This document shows, piece by piece, positions 24,540 to 36,374 of a stretch of DNA of 64,000 nt. Positions within the stretch are counted from its first letter, which is position 1. The number at the start of each line of letters is the position of its first letter. Position numbers and translations under genes: made by a program. The notes beneath the pieces were generated by a model that saw only the letters and a list, made by a program, of their open reading frames with translations, was not told the origin of the DNA and made no database searches. Source of the stretch: Gerris lacustris (lineage: Eukaryota; Arthropoda; Insecta; Hemiptera; Gerridae); assembly GCA_951217055.1 (NCBI GenBank), contig OX578280.1, positions 62,877,633 through 62,941,632 on the forward strand, in the 5' to 3' direction.

Positions 24540-25130
24540 ACGTACGGTCGGGGTTTCAGTTGTCTCTGTATAAGGATCTTTTAATCGGTTAAAACCCCTC
24601 TCTGTCCATTGACAAATACATCGGATGAGGATTACTCTCTAGTACTCCTTTGCTCTAGCAGCACAATTAGTAGCTCTTCTTCTTCTTCTTCTTCCTCTTC
24701 TCCAAGATGAGACGACAATAACGTCGATGTTTCCTCCATGACTTTTCAAAAGCTAGTTGAAATCGGATTTTAAGTTATACAAGCGGCTCGGAGCCGAATC
24801 GTCGAAGGAAACCTTAAGCTTGTTCCCACAAGTTTAAGGTTTCCACGACCTGTGACTTGACGTGCTTGACTCGAAGTGTATCGTACCTCGGGTTGTAGGA
24901 ACGAATAAGGCTCGATATGACTCCTGGTTGCTCGACATTTCCCGTTAGGATTCGACAGACCACGAGCACGAGTCTTCAGGTACGAGAAGCTCGCCAAGTC
25001 TCAGGCAGTGGGAACCCAGCTTTATAAGAGCCGCGCGGATAGAGCCGTACGACTCAAGTCGGGGATTGGAAGTTGAACATGCGGCTGCAAGCTGCAGCCG
25101 TACGTCTAGAGTCGTTTTAGGCTTTTATGA
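24540..25130. other. GC-richer block, possibly a solo LTR
   Basis: Stands out from its AT-rich surroundings. A (TTC)n tract (24677-24700) is followed by ~400 bp of complex sequence with a TATA-like ctttataagagccgcg at about 25020 and a short palindrome, ggctgcaagctgcagcc. This composition and the promoter-like motif suggest an LTR or promoter. No paired LTR, primer-binding site or target duplication can be shown, so I leave it unclassified. Confidence 0.3.
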
Positions 25131-26213
25131 CAGGGATTATTTATGAATATACTCGTATTATTATAATGTTAACACTTATGCTCTTTATTACAAATTTATT
25201 TATACGAGTTTATATTGAAATTCTTTTAGATCAAAATGTCTCATTAAATTGCATATCTGAGTTTGTACTGTACAATTTAAATCATAACTATCCCCTTTTT
25301 TCGTGCCAAATACACAAATAAAATGTCTCTAAAACCGAATGCTGTCAGTTTTCAAACATTCAAGTTTTGTAAACAAAAATACAGGCTAAAAAAAAAGTTT
25401 CTCTTTATATATTGAAAATTTGTAGTGAAACTGTTGCCTAAATTTCAGTGAAATTGTAGAGGAAGTACCTAGTATTAAAGTGTTTATTTACAAATTGGAT
25501 AGTCAATCAAAAATGAAATTCAGTTCCTTCTTTCAAGTAAGATAATGGATTTTTTAAAAAGATATTTGCAATTTAATAATTGAATTATGATAATAATAAG
25601 ATTTAGACGGCTGATTCTGTAAGTTTACTTGACATACATCCAAAATCCAAACATTGACGCATATCAAGTTTTGGTTATTTGGATATCAAATTGTTGGGTA
25701 AATTCGGATTGTACGTGCCCCCACTATGAGGTTAGGTGATAAAATCCCGCATATTAAATTAAAAACCTTAATTTTGTGTACCCTTGAATTTTCAATAGCC
25801 GCTCCGCGCCATATATCAAAACTTTCTGATTTAATTCCGCAATGTTTGATTTGTTAACTTGACTAAGATTGATTATTATTACTTTAAAAATAATATTTTT
25901 GTCACGTTCTCCATGAATAAGTAGGATTTCCTTCCAATTTCCGAGATTAGCGAAGTTAATGGAAGCATTAAAAAAATCGATGTGGTACGGGCCCCTAGAC
26001 GGCCGCCTATGTCGCCTATTCCTAAATCTGACGCTGTACCCGTAGGGGGGTAACTAAGTAAATCTGGTGGCATGTGGCAAGTAATTAGCTACCCACCCTA
26101 TATTTGTTTAACACTTAAAAGAAATTCCTTTGCCTAATTACCTATATTAAGACAAAGGGGTATATAGTCCAAAGAACTTTGGGACAAAGGAACACCACAC
26201 TAGAGTATAAGGT
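25131..26213. other. Intergenic stretch
   Basis: No supported gene. 25970-26060 contains GC-rich words (gtggtacgggcccctagacg) that may be a decayed transposon end. 26150-26205 is a family F fragment with gggacaaagg and tatagtcc. Confidence 0.55.
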
Positions 26214-26226
26214 GATAACATCACTT

Positions 26227-26616
26227 TTTTTTCTTTTTCCGGGGGTTTTTTACACCCGAAGGCGCAGGCCACTTAGGTGGGCCCATAGAACAAACCCGGG
26301 TTAGGGACCAAAATCTTCACACACTCGTGTGAAGATAAGGTCGTTAACCATGACTCCCCTCCTAGTCGTATTACAACCAGGAGTGACATCGTCATGGTTT
26401 CCAGGCCGAAACCTGGTGGCGCCACTCTTTCGAGGAGCTTCCCATTTGTTTAAATAATGCTGGGTGGACATTGAGCGGGGGGCCTGGTCCGGGAATCAAA
26501 CCCAGAGCTGCGGCCACCTTCTGACCCGGCTCGAAGCTGCTTAACTTGCCTTATCGCAAGGCGAGCGCTCTAGCCTCCGAGCCACCCAGGCCCCCTAATA
26601 TAATCATTAGTCATTA
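26227..26616 (-). mobile_element. tRNA-derived SINE with 13-bp target duplication
   Basis: Read on the minus strand, the head shows an A-box-like tggctcggaggct and a B box ggtttgattcc (about 26502-26492), the two internal RNA polymerase III promoter boxes of tRNA genes. The body continues ~300 bp and ends in an A-rich tail (tttttttctttttcc on the plus strand). The exact 13-bp direct repeat gataacatcactt flanks it at 26214-26226 and 26617-26629, showing target-primed retrotransposition by a LINE partner. Confidence 0.88.
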
Positions 26617-27654
26617 GATAACATCACTTAGTCTAATTAACTATTAAGACAGATAAGGGAATATTCACAATTACAATAATTCGGATGGGTGGCCAAGTAA
26701 ATGGGTGTCCTAAAAGAGCAAAGTGAGTCATTATATTGTCAAAACACCCGCATCTAATATTTAGTTTTATTTTTTTGTCCGAAACATTCAAATCCCAATT
26801 GTTATCAGAATAAGTTTCTTCAATTTGTGGGGAGTCGAGAATTTCCAGCATACAAATTAGATATACGAATTTATGTATTGTACACAATGTTCCTTAACGT
26901 CTCTTTATGTTTTAATTTAAATTTAAGGTTTTAATTTAAGGTTTCTCTCAAATTGTGATTTAAGCAGAACCAAGTGAAAATCTAACCACTCGCTTCTGAT
27001 CAAACGTTTTAATTAAGTTTAAATTGCAGAAGCTACCCCTAACACATTTATTGAGCTGGCCTTTCCCCCTGAATTCATTTCACCCCCTCAACTCGAAGTA
27101 GGGTGACAACTTGAGTTACAACACCGTGCGAAACCAACCCTATAGTTAAACTGGCCAAAGATTCCATGATGAAATTCTACTCGATGATGTCATATTTGTA
27201 CAAGTGTTTAAACATAAAAAATGAAAGATTTCGTTAAATTTGCAGTATCTTGTCCACCTATATCTAGTTGTCCGATTGACTTTTATTACTTGCAATTCAT
27301 TTTATCTATTGGTAATAGTGATAACAATTTTAACATGACATGGTTTATCAAGAGAGGAGAGACTATCCATTGGCGATACTCCTGTTGTACATTAAATTAA
27401 TCCAGTAGATCAGTTTGAGGGGTTGGATTAAAGTAGCAGATCTCGAGCCCAACGCCCCTTCAGCCGTCGCGTCAGGGTGTGTAATTGGTCAGAAATATGG
27501 GGGTTGGCATGGATTTGACTGAAGGATTGGGATTTATTGTGATGGATGACATTTTTTACAGCGGCAAGAAGGAGGTGCAAAAAGGTATTTTAAGGGTTTA
27601 CTTAGGGTATGCTTTAAATTATGCCTTTTTTAAATAAATAAAAATTGGCAAAGA

Positions 27655-27998
27655 AATTCATGATCCTGAGTACAAAATGAGTTAGTAGACAAGAAATCAA
27701 GTTGATGTTAGTTTGTCACTAGATAGGTGATCACTTTGATTTGAAGTATTATTTGAATACCTAACCTATCAAGTGACAAACTAACTTTGTACTCAGGATC
27801 ATGAAAATCACATTGTCCACCCAAATGGGCGGAACAAGGCCACCCTAAACAGGTTTTTCTTTTTTTCAAATGCCTATTGCCAAGCTATGTCATTAGCAAC
27901 GTATGTAACATAGTCAACCACATATTCTTCAAGGCACTAAAAGATTCTAGCTTGATGTTAGTCAGACACTTTATTGCACGCTATTAATTTGGTGGACT
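27655..27998. mobile_element. Foldback MITE, family E, left-truncated
   Basis: Starts inside the arm (catgatcctgagtacaaaat) and runs through catgatcctgag in inverse and ctagcttgatgttagtcaga to the right end gcacgctattaatttggtgg. The left terminal ~200 bp is missing. Confidence 0.8.
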
Positions 27999-28241
27999 AT
28001 CATGATCCCATGATCCATACAAGACTACGTGATCCATATGAATTATTGATATTCCGAATGTTCTATAATAATTTATATACGTAATGTATAAAAATGAATA
28101 TAAATAATATTACAATACTGATGATCCGTATAATTTGTCTGATGCATCATATCAGATACTCTAATAAACCCGATGATCCATCCAAAATGTCTGATGATCC
28201 CTATGAATAATTATTATTCCGCATGTTCTTTAATGATTTAT

Positions 28242-28299
28242 ACAGGGTGGTCCAAAAGTCCCCCCCCCCCTCTTAACTTTTGAACGGTTTGAGATACAT
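28242..28299 (+). mobile_element. Family C element, truncated to its first ~58 bp
   Basis: Begins acagggtggtccaaaagtcc like the 22.6-kb copy. It stops at aatgaaaa, where family D sequence (tttgcacccgagcgacagcg) takes over without spacer. Confidence 0.8.
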
Positions 28300-28800
28300 T
28301 AATGAAAATTTGCACCCGAGCGACAGCGAGGGTAGTAAAACCACACGAGCAAATTGAAGTTTTCGCACGAGTTGCGTACCGTACTTTATCTACGATTGTT
28401 AGATTAATAATTAATAGAGAAAAAAAAAAATTAATAAACTTCCTGTATGTAAGTTCGTATTTATCGTTTGATGAAGATGATATTCATTCAATAGTTGTAT
28501 TTTGTGCCGAATTAATTATTTCGGGAGGCTTATTATTCTCCTCATTTTCGTCATAATGACATAAATCACTCATAGTTTTTCACTAAAAACTCGATATAAA
28601 CAGTTACTTAAATTAGTTTTATTAAATGTAAAAAAAACTCGCTAATCGTGCGTTACGGTGAAGAATTCTTCTTTTTTACTGCACTAGGGCGGAAAAAAGA
28701 GGAATTATGAAACGCGCATGCCCCATGAATGTAAGTACGTAAAGAATCACTTTCTACGCATCTAAACAGAGATAAAATTTTTATATTTCGTATCAATCAT
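28300..28800 (-). mobile_element. Family D element with conserved short reading frame
   Basis: Colinear, in inverse orientation, with 59950-60560. Shared blocks include gcacccgagcgacag, ccacacgagc, ccgaattaattatttcggga and a diverged hairpin around the cactagggcggaa word. On the minus strand an ATG at about 28574 opens a short frame (MSDL, then a DE-rich stretch, then PPEIINSAQNTT) also found in the 60.2-kb copy. Beyond it the frame is broken. Function unknown. Confidence 0.7.
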
Positions 28801-28870
28801 AGATAAATGAAATTAATTTAAATTTTTAAGTTTTAGGTAGTATGCATACTACGAAAAGATTAAATTTTAC

Positions 28871-29102
28871 TTTAAATCAAATTATAATTATCATTAACTG
28901 CGGGAGACATACAGAGAAAAATAAATTCGGGAATTTGTATCGGTAACGACAGAGAAAAATCATTCTCCCGTATAGCTCAGTTGGTAAGAGAGCCTGTAAC
29001 CTGTAACGGATATATAGGAGGCCCGTGGTTCATGTCCCGGTGCGGGGGTCTATTTTTCTCTGTATGTCTCCTGTAGTTAATGATAATTATAATTTGATTT
29101 AA
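28871..29102. mobile_element. Foldback element enclosing a tRNA-like sequence
   Basis: The ~53-bp arms 28871-28923 and 29051-29103 are near-exact complements (left: tcaaattataattatcatta, gggagacatacagagaaaaa). Between them lies a tRNA-like unit. The word acagagaaaaat also recurs at 28950-28961. No transposase is present and no target duplication is obvious. Confidence 0.8.
28965..29048 (+). tRNA. tRNA-like sequence, probably a pseudo-tRNA
   Basis: An A box tagctcagttgg (28973-28984) and a B box ggttcatgtcc (29027-29037) are at normal spacing. The acceptor strands ctcccgt (28965-28971) and gcggggg (29042-29048) pair over seven positions, counting two G-T pairs. The D stem keeps three pairs. 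The T stem has two mismatches. The anticodon region (gcctgtaacctgtaacgg, then tatataggaggc) is over-long and does not give a clean 5-bp stem, so no anticodon is assigned. Either a decayed tRNA, a tRNA-derived SINE head, or a Pol III promoter captured by the foldback element. Confidence 0.5.
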
Positions 29103-29103
29103 A

Positions 29104-30097
29104 ATGAAATCAATTGTATAAAGTACGACTTCCAGCACACAAATTAGAAATAAGTCCTTGGCTGTTTTCTGCAAGACCTGGGCACTTTGTTCTGGTTATA
29201 AAGGTTTCCCACTAATATATTTTTAAGTACCTATGAATAATTGAGTTCAAAACTAAAACAACTATCATTTTAATGACAACTTATTCATTTTTTTTTTAAT
29301 TTAATTAATATTATAATCAAGAACATTAACCTTTGTGTTAATGTCGATTTTTTTTTTTTTTTTTTTAAATTTATTAAAAAAACCAAAAAACTCTCTCCTG
29401 ATGAAGGATGAAACATATGTGAAGATTAAGAAGCTCCCGTAGTGGAGACTTAATGTTAGTTATGTCTGGGAAAGAGAGAACAGTTTGAAAGCTACCACAA
29501 TATCAGAGAAAGTAAAAAAAATCTGTTTTACACTTATCTGTGGAAAATAGGACCTGGGAACCTCCACTATCACTGCAAAGAATGAAAGGGAAAATTTGCA
29601 TTGTTTTATTAGTTCAAATAAGTTGATTATGAACTCTTTTCTTGTTGCTTTTAACAGAAAAAGAAAGGGATGTGGCAAATTCTTCTGTCTTTATCATCTT
29701 TTGCAATCATATTTCATAGTTTTATATCAATATACATAATGCATCTTAGTGGAAAAAGTAGCTCATAAGTTTCCTTTACAATTCAAGTAAGGAGTTCACA
29801 CGTTTTTAATGTGCCGTGCCAAAATATGTATCAGTTAAGGATATATGAAAAATAATGATATATGAGTGAATTAAATTGATTTAGGTAGCTATGAGAAAAT
29901 CTCTGTACCAAATCGGTTTTTATAAAACATTTTTTTATTTTATTTTTATTCTATACATGTATAAAACATTTCTGTTAAAATAAATCAGTCCGAATAAAAT
30001 TTAAAAAAAACCTTTTTCATATATACAGGGATAGTGAATATTAAATGCTAAAATATTTAATTTAATCAATTTATTATTAAACATATTTTTTTTTTAA
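29104..30097. other. Intergenic stretch
   Basis: AT-rich with T-runs at 29289 and 29349. Short minus-strand frames (for example 29460-29678) show no domain or splice context. No gene supported. Confidence 0.6.
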
Positions 30098-30550
30098 ATG
30101 TCTGTCGTCTGTGCAAACGCGTGGAGCCAAAACAACTGGGCCAATTTTTGAAGAAATTGGGCATACATGTTCAGAAAAACCACACCCTTAGGGTAAATCG
30201 AGAAATGAATTTTAGCTCAAAATTTGGGAGCGCCCCAAAAACCCTGAAAAATGTGAGAAAAAAAATATTTCTCGAAAACAATTTTGATTAAAAAAATCTA
30301 AAATGCAGTCCATTTAAATACAAATCTAACGATATAATCCATTTTCCCGGGAACAATCTAGACGGAGAGAGGCCAGGTTCGATTCCCCGCCGAGGAGAAG
30401 TTATTTTTATGACTCATTCTGATAAAATGTTTCAATAATAAATTAATGTACCTACGAAAACTAATAAATGGAAAACACTGGGCTAAATAATTAAGAACTC
30501 ATATATGAGAGTTTGTCTGAGTTGTCTCGGACCGATTTAGTTGAGTACTT
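30098..30550 (+). mobile_element. Family A element, near full-length except 5' end
   Basis: Contains tggagccaaaacaactgggc, aattgggcatacatgttcag, ttctcgaaaac, the internal tRNA B-box match ggttcgattcc (30378-30388) followed by ccgccgaggagaagttattt, and the 3' block gagttgtctcggaccgattt. Family copies also occur at 8.8-9.5, 23.4, 35.9-36.6, 41.1 and 53.4-54.1 kb. No open frame. Confidence 0.8.
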
Positions 30551-30790
30551 TTTAATCATTTTTACTTTTCCTTAACCTTCTCCGAAAGTACATAGGAAAA
30601 GTATGGTTTTTACCCAAAAAATCCGAAATTGAGGTTTTAGCGGATTTATCAGTTTTTGGTGTTTTTAAGACCATTTGAATGGTTGTTAGCTGGATGTCAG
30701 TTTGTCTGTTTGTCTGTATGTTTGTGTCACGCATATCTTCACAGTTTTTTGTGCTACAGACTTGAAACCTGGTACTATAATCGGTCCGGG

Positions 30791-31294
30791 GATGGTAGGT
30801 TATTCTTAGCCCACTGTTGATCCCATATAAGTTTCAACCTTCTGCCCCCATTATTTTATCCTCCACATGTGCACAAACATACATTTATTTAGACCTATAT
30901 CTTCAAAAGTACTCAACTGATTATTATGAAATTTTGATTGTTTGTCGAAAGTAGCCCGCAGATATCCCCAAATTAATTTTAACCATCTGCGCTCTTTACA
31001 TTTTGATATATTGACACTTTAATTCATAACACACAGACAAAAAATTGATCAACAGACAGACAGAAAGGGAAACAATTTAGAAAATGTAAAGAGCGCAGAC
31101 GGTTGAAATTAATTTGGGGATACATGCGGGCTACTTTCGACAAATTATCAAAATTTCATAATAATCAGTTGAGTACTTTTGAAGATATAGGTTTAAATAA
31201 ATGTATGTTTGTGCGCATGTGGAGGATAAAATAATGGGGGCAGAAGGCTGAAACTTATATGGGATCAACAGTGGGCTAAGAATAACCTACCATC
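30791..31294. mobile_element. Foldback element of family B type
   Basis: Two ~220-bp arms (30791-31013 and 31080-31294) are inverted copies around a ~65-bp centre containing a cagacagacag run. Words such as gaaagtagcccgcagat and ttcaaaagtactcaac tie it to the family B copies at 13.9-14.5 and 16.2 kb. Here the unit is duplicated head to head. Confidence 0.85.
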
Positions 31295-31670
31295 CCAATT
31301 TCATTAAAATCGGATATGTTGTTTTTTAGATATCTTGGTTCGCAAAAATACGTTTTATCTCTATCCAACTACAATATCTCGAAAACGGGTTGTCCCACTT
31401 AAAACATGCATAGGACCTTTTTTGTGCAGAATTATGTAAGGAATAATTTTAGTAATATCTTTTCTCTTCAAAAAATAAACCGTTTTACGTAAAAAGTGAA
31501 AAATGAGTAAATTTTGGTGTTTAAGGAGGGGGGAGGGGGGGACGCGCCCCCTCAAGAGGGGGGAACTTTACTGTTTCTTACTACTACACCCCTTAAAAGT
31601 GTTTTCACAAAGTTTCAAAACTTTATAAATTATTTCCTTCATTTGCTGTTTATTTTACTACTAATTTGCC

Positions 31671-33792
31671 CAGGCCCGGACTTTAAGTGAATGGCGCCCT
31701 GGGCTGCTCTCAGCTTTGGCGCCCCCCCCCCCCCCTCCCTCCGGTTATTTATGCATACCGGCAACGCATACACACGAAAGTTCCAAGTAATATACATTGT
31801 ATAGGGTTAAATTGATGAAATAACCCAGATTTTTTTTTTACGTTTTTTTAGCTTTTTATATAAGGTTGTTTATTTGAGCATAATGTCATTGTAATACATT
31901 ATAAAAATTGCAGTACAAATATATTATATTAATTATTATTAAAAATCTCATCAAAGCAAACCTTGAGGATGCGAGATAAGGCTCTATTATATGAATTAGA
32001 AAAAAAAAAATAACTAAAATTATGAAATACACACATACCAAATTAAAAAAATAAAAATAAATGAAATAAAAAAATAAATGAAAAATAAATATACAGTAAA
32101 ACTTTGATTAAACGTTTTTGTTGGTATCACAGAAAAACGAGTCAATAAAGATAAAAAATTTCTAATTTACACTACACCTCTGTTTGAAACTATAAATTGG
32201 ATAAATGGATTTGTCGAAGGTGTAATAATTTAAAGCAGTCTCTTTTAGTTCATTATGAAACGTTTCGACTCATAAGAGTCACCTTCAAATGTTATAAAAA
32301 TGTCTAATCAAGTTTTTTTTTAACGTCAAATTTTAAATAATTTATTCCTTTTTAAGATGTTAATTGTCATGTAAGCTTAAACTATTTATATATAAATATT
32401 GTTTTTAATCTAATTTCTATCAAGACGATACATTTTGAAGTGAGAACACTCCCTGACAATGTCTGCACAGCATAACAGTTTGGCAACTTCATTGCAGCCT
32501 CCACAATAGCTTCATTTGTAGATTCCTTCGATACAAGAAGTGACAACACTTCAAAACGATCGGCCAACATTGCATAAGCTTTTCTTCTTTTCGACAAGTT
32601 TGATATTATTGAATCAATTATTTTAAAAAACTCCAGTTCTAAAAGCTGATCTTCCATCATGTTTCACTTCATTCTTACTGGTCTCATCTGCAAATATTTT
32701 GCGATTCCTAACCCTGGAATAAGTAGGAGTTTCACACCCATAAACAGCCGCAGTAGATTCTTCGTACTTTTCAAACTCGTCTCTTTTTTCTTTGACATAT
32801 CCTTCTAAAGAGTGGAGCAGTTTAATAGCCGCTGCAAGATCTATGGTTTGCATTTGTAAGTAGTTGCTACACTTGTCAAACCTTTCTAAGATGTCATTCC
32901 ATAAAATACATAAAAAAGCAATTTCAAAATTTCAAAATTGTTTTTCAAGAGCTTGGGCTTCTAATCGAGCTCCAGGTATTACTAAGGGATCTTCAGATAA
33001 CGTTCTCAGAGAATTTTGAATTTCCTTATACCCTTTTACTACAGCTTTCAGGGCATCTGCTCTAGCTGACCACCTGGTATCAGATAGCGACTTTACCACT
33101 GGTGTATGGTTTTTATCCAAGTGCTCTTTTTAAAATTTCCTTTTATAAAATGGGAAAAGGTAGAGAATAATAGTTGTTTTGGGTCAACACGGCATGATAT
33201 AGTGGTTTAGCAGAAACCAGATCAATGGTGCGACAACCATTAGTGGATAGAGAGCCAATCACGGTATATGCAATTTTTATTTATAAAATAAATAAGAAAA
33301 GCGCAATCTTAGCTGTGCTCGGAATGCGGTATTGGGGAGGATCTTGAGCATATTATTATCAAAAATATTTATTTCTTAATAAAAATAACTTCATTATTTC
33401 TAAAGATGGTCCATTGCAATAGACTCATTCAACAACTATTCACGCATATAAATCATCATTGCATAGTAAAAAGGAATCCATATACGAGTTAATCTATAGA
33501 TTTTTATCAGACACGAATTATAAAATTTACAAAAATGAGAAATAATTAAAAGAAAATAAAATTACTAAATTAATAGAAAAAATATATATTTTTTTAATGA
33601 CTTAACCCTATTTATCTTTGCAGTTTATTTAAAAATTGTCTGTTGTTATTGAGATTTATTTTTTAAATTTGTCTTAAGAGTGGAAAAATACTTTTTTTTT
33701 TTAGTAAAAATATGTCTTCGAAAATTTTGCGCCCCCCAAAATCTGGCGCCCTGGGCTATAGCCCAGTCAGCCCATTTACAAGTCTGGGCCTG
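31671..33792 (-). mobile_element. hAT element with decayed transposase, 8-bp duplication
   Basis: A 2122-bp insertion with ends caggcccggactt and (complement of the right end) caggcccagactt. The exact 8-bp target duplication aatttgcc lies at 31663-31670 and 33793-33800. Both ends also share a ggcgccctgggct block. The interior carries a minus-strand transposase remnant. Confidence 0.93.
32384..33126 (-). pseudogene. hAT transposase remnant (ZMYM1-like group)
   Basis: Three overlapping minus-strand frames form one broken protein. 33120-32935 contains KSLSDTRWSARADALKAV, the block that follows the RNase-H-fold core in hAT proteins of the ZMYM1 / P52rIPK-like group. 32853-32626 contains LAAAIKLLHSLEGYVKEKRDE. 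32660-32385 contains SNLSKRRKAYAMLADRFEVL. A frameshift near 32940 coincides with a short local duplication (ttttgaaattttgaaa), and a second lies near 32650. The zinc finger, most of the catalytic core and the C-terminal dimerisation block are not seen. It lies inside the hAT element and is not functional. A domesticated gene is unlikely given the lesions. Confidence 0.8.
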
Positions 33793-33901
33793 AATTTGCC
33801 TGGACTAATAGTTAAATAGTCAAAGTTGTTTACATTCTAAAAAAAACAGGGGAGTAACTATCTAAAGAAGTACCCCTTACAGAATGTGTTGTGTACATAT
33901 A

Positions 33902-34812
33902 AGTGTGTCCCCGGATCGACGCATGAATAGGTGAAAAATACTAAAAAAAATGTAATTAAAATTTCATCTTCTGGGGTTCAGCCCTGCTTGGATACAAACT
34001 AATTTATGTCATAATTTAAGTTTCGAAAGATGAAGTATGTCTTGGAAACTTACATAATAGTTATTTTTCCCACTAGTAAAGTGCTTCCTCTCAAGAAGAT
34101 ACGACAAAATGGTATTAGAAAAAGTTGTTCAGAGAGAAAAACTGAGTAAGAATACAAAATTTGAAAACTCTCTGCCTACATTGATATATTGCATTATTTA
34201 ACATTTTTTCAATTGTTGAAGATATTCAAAAATTTCGTGAGGAAAAGTTCTTACAAAATAGATAAATTATGCAAGTTCAAACAAATTTAGTTTACTTTCA
34301 ATCGTCTGTTAAGAACTTTAAATTAAGAAATAAGAATAATAACAATACAATAACAAAACACAAATAATTCACGATTAAATTAATTTTTGTACTAACATAA
34401 TAATATTTATAGAGGTATTTTCGAAATTTGAAACCAATTTTATGGCACTGAAAACACCACTAAAATTATTATTTTTTACAATTTTTAACACCACAATAGG
34501 CATACTATGGAGTGGTAAATAATGCAATATATCAATGTAGGCAGAGAGTTTTCAAATTTTGTATTCTTACTCAGTTTTTCTCTCTGAACCACTTTTTCTA
34601 ATACCATTTTGTCGTATCTTCTAGAGAAGAAGCATCTTACAAGTGGGAAAAATAACTATTATGTAAATTTCCAAGACATACTTGATTTTTCGAAACTTAA
34701 ATTATGACATAAATTAGTTTCTATCCAAGCAGGGCTGAACCCCAGAAGAGGAAATTTCAATTAAAACATTTTTAGTATTTTTCACCTATTCATGCGTCGA
34801 TCCGGGGACACA

Positions 34813-34814
<2 letters not shown>
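33902..34814. mobile_element. Foldback element with ~300-bp arms (family G)
   Basis: Starts agtgtgtccccggatcgacg and ends with its complement. The left arm (~33902-34201) and right arm (~34517-34814) are near-identical inverted copies. The ~315-bp centre is AT-rich and non-coding. A (TA)n tract abuts the right end, suggesting TA-directed insertion. Confidence 0.88.

Positions 34815-34819
<5 letters not shown>

Positions 34820-34886
<67 letters not shown>
34820..34886. repeat. (TA)n microsatellite
   Basis: About 33 TA units directly after the family G element. Confidence 0.95.
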
Positions 34887-34887
<1 letters not shown>

Positions 34888-34888
<1 letters not shown>

Positions 34889-35850
34889 TCTGTTTATTGA
34901 TAATCTTTATCGCCGCCGACTATAGAGAGGTGAAAGTCATTTTAAAAAGTTTTTGGCGATAGATAACTGCCACATTATTTTATATATATATTATATTAAT
35001 ATTTTATTTAATTGGAAGCAAGTCTCACGCATTAAACTAAATCCCTTTAACAGTCTTGGCTGAAACGTTTAGTCATAAAAATTTTCAGGTAAATTAAACA
35101 CAAAAATTATTTTTATCAGAAAATTAAAAGAGAAGGTGGGTGTAGAGAAAGAGAGTTGCTACGCTTGTAGACGAAGACGTTCAGTTTAATTAGTGAAAAC
35201 TTATAATGAACAAGTTGTTTGAAAATTTTCACAATATTAAATATGTCTTTAACACACTGTCCGAGTAAAACAAGCAACAGAAAATGCTGTAAGAAATTTA
35301 ATAGCCAGTGTCCACGCAAACCTACATGTCCATATCTAAAAGATTTTTAATTATTAACATTATTTATTCATCTCATAAAGCTAAAAATTATATATATATT
35401 TATAAGATATATAGTTTTAATGGTGAGGTAGACCTGTACCAATTAGACGGCACTCAGTAGAGCATAAAGACGCTCTCTCATCCTCAGCTTTGGGTCGGAG
35501 AAAGGTCTTTTTTCGTTGCATTCACTTTGACGTTCTTATTTTATTAACAGAGTATCTTGTAACTAAATCTTAAGTAGGTATATTAAATAAAAGCAACTAG
35601 AAGAGAAGATTTAATGCTTGATAATTTTTGTACATGAGTAAAAAGGTAGTTGGTACTAGAACTACTGTTTTATCTAACAATTAAAATAGTGCTTTAAATA
35701 TTCAAGAGCTGAAATCTAGACCTTATCTAGAGAAGACCACGTTCTGTGGTTACCACAGTACGTAGTCTTCTACATGAGATAAATCACTATTTATATTATC
35801 CTCAGTTTCATATACTTACATAAATTCTATTATACCACTCTTCAAGTGTA
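34888..35850. other. Intergenic stretch
   Basis: AT-rich with no supported gene. 35430-35535 is more complex (ggtgaggtagacctgtacca, gggtcggagaaagg) and may be a decayed LTR or exon, but no partner feature is visible. 35690-35790 holds a small inverted repeat (cttatctagagaagac / gtcttctacatgagata). Confidence 0.5.
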
Positions 35851-35853
35851 AAA

Positions 35854-36342
35854 ATCGGTCTGAGACAACTCAGATTAACTTTCTCATACACAAGTTTATA
35901 ATTATTTATCCCAGTGATTTCCATTTGTTAGTTTTCGTTGGTACATTTAATTATTATTGAACATTTGATCAAAATATATCATAAAAATAACTTCTCCTCG
36001 GCGGGGAATCGAACCCGGCCTCTCTCCCTCCGCGTTTAAAGCTATTTTCTCAGGAACTAGATTTTTCCCGGGAAAACGGCTTATATCGTGGAGCAGGCCG
36101 CACACGATCAATAGTATTGTCAATAAATAAAAATATTGTAAATACTATTGACCGTTTGCGGGGTTAGTATTGATATAAAAAAACAGTATTTAAAGTATTC
36201 AAATTGTCATATTGACAATAGTATTGTCAATACTATTATTATCACAATAGTATTGTCAATACTATTGATCGTGTGCGGACTGCTTTAGATTCGTATTTAA
36301 ATGGACTACATTTTAGAATTTTTTAATCAAAATCGTCGGAGT

Positions 36343-36374
<32 letters not shown>

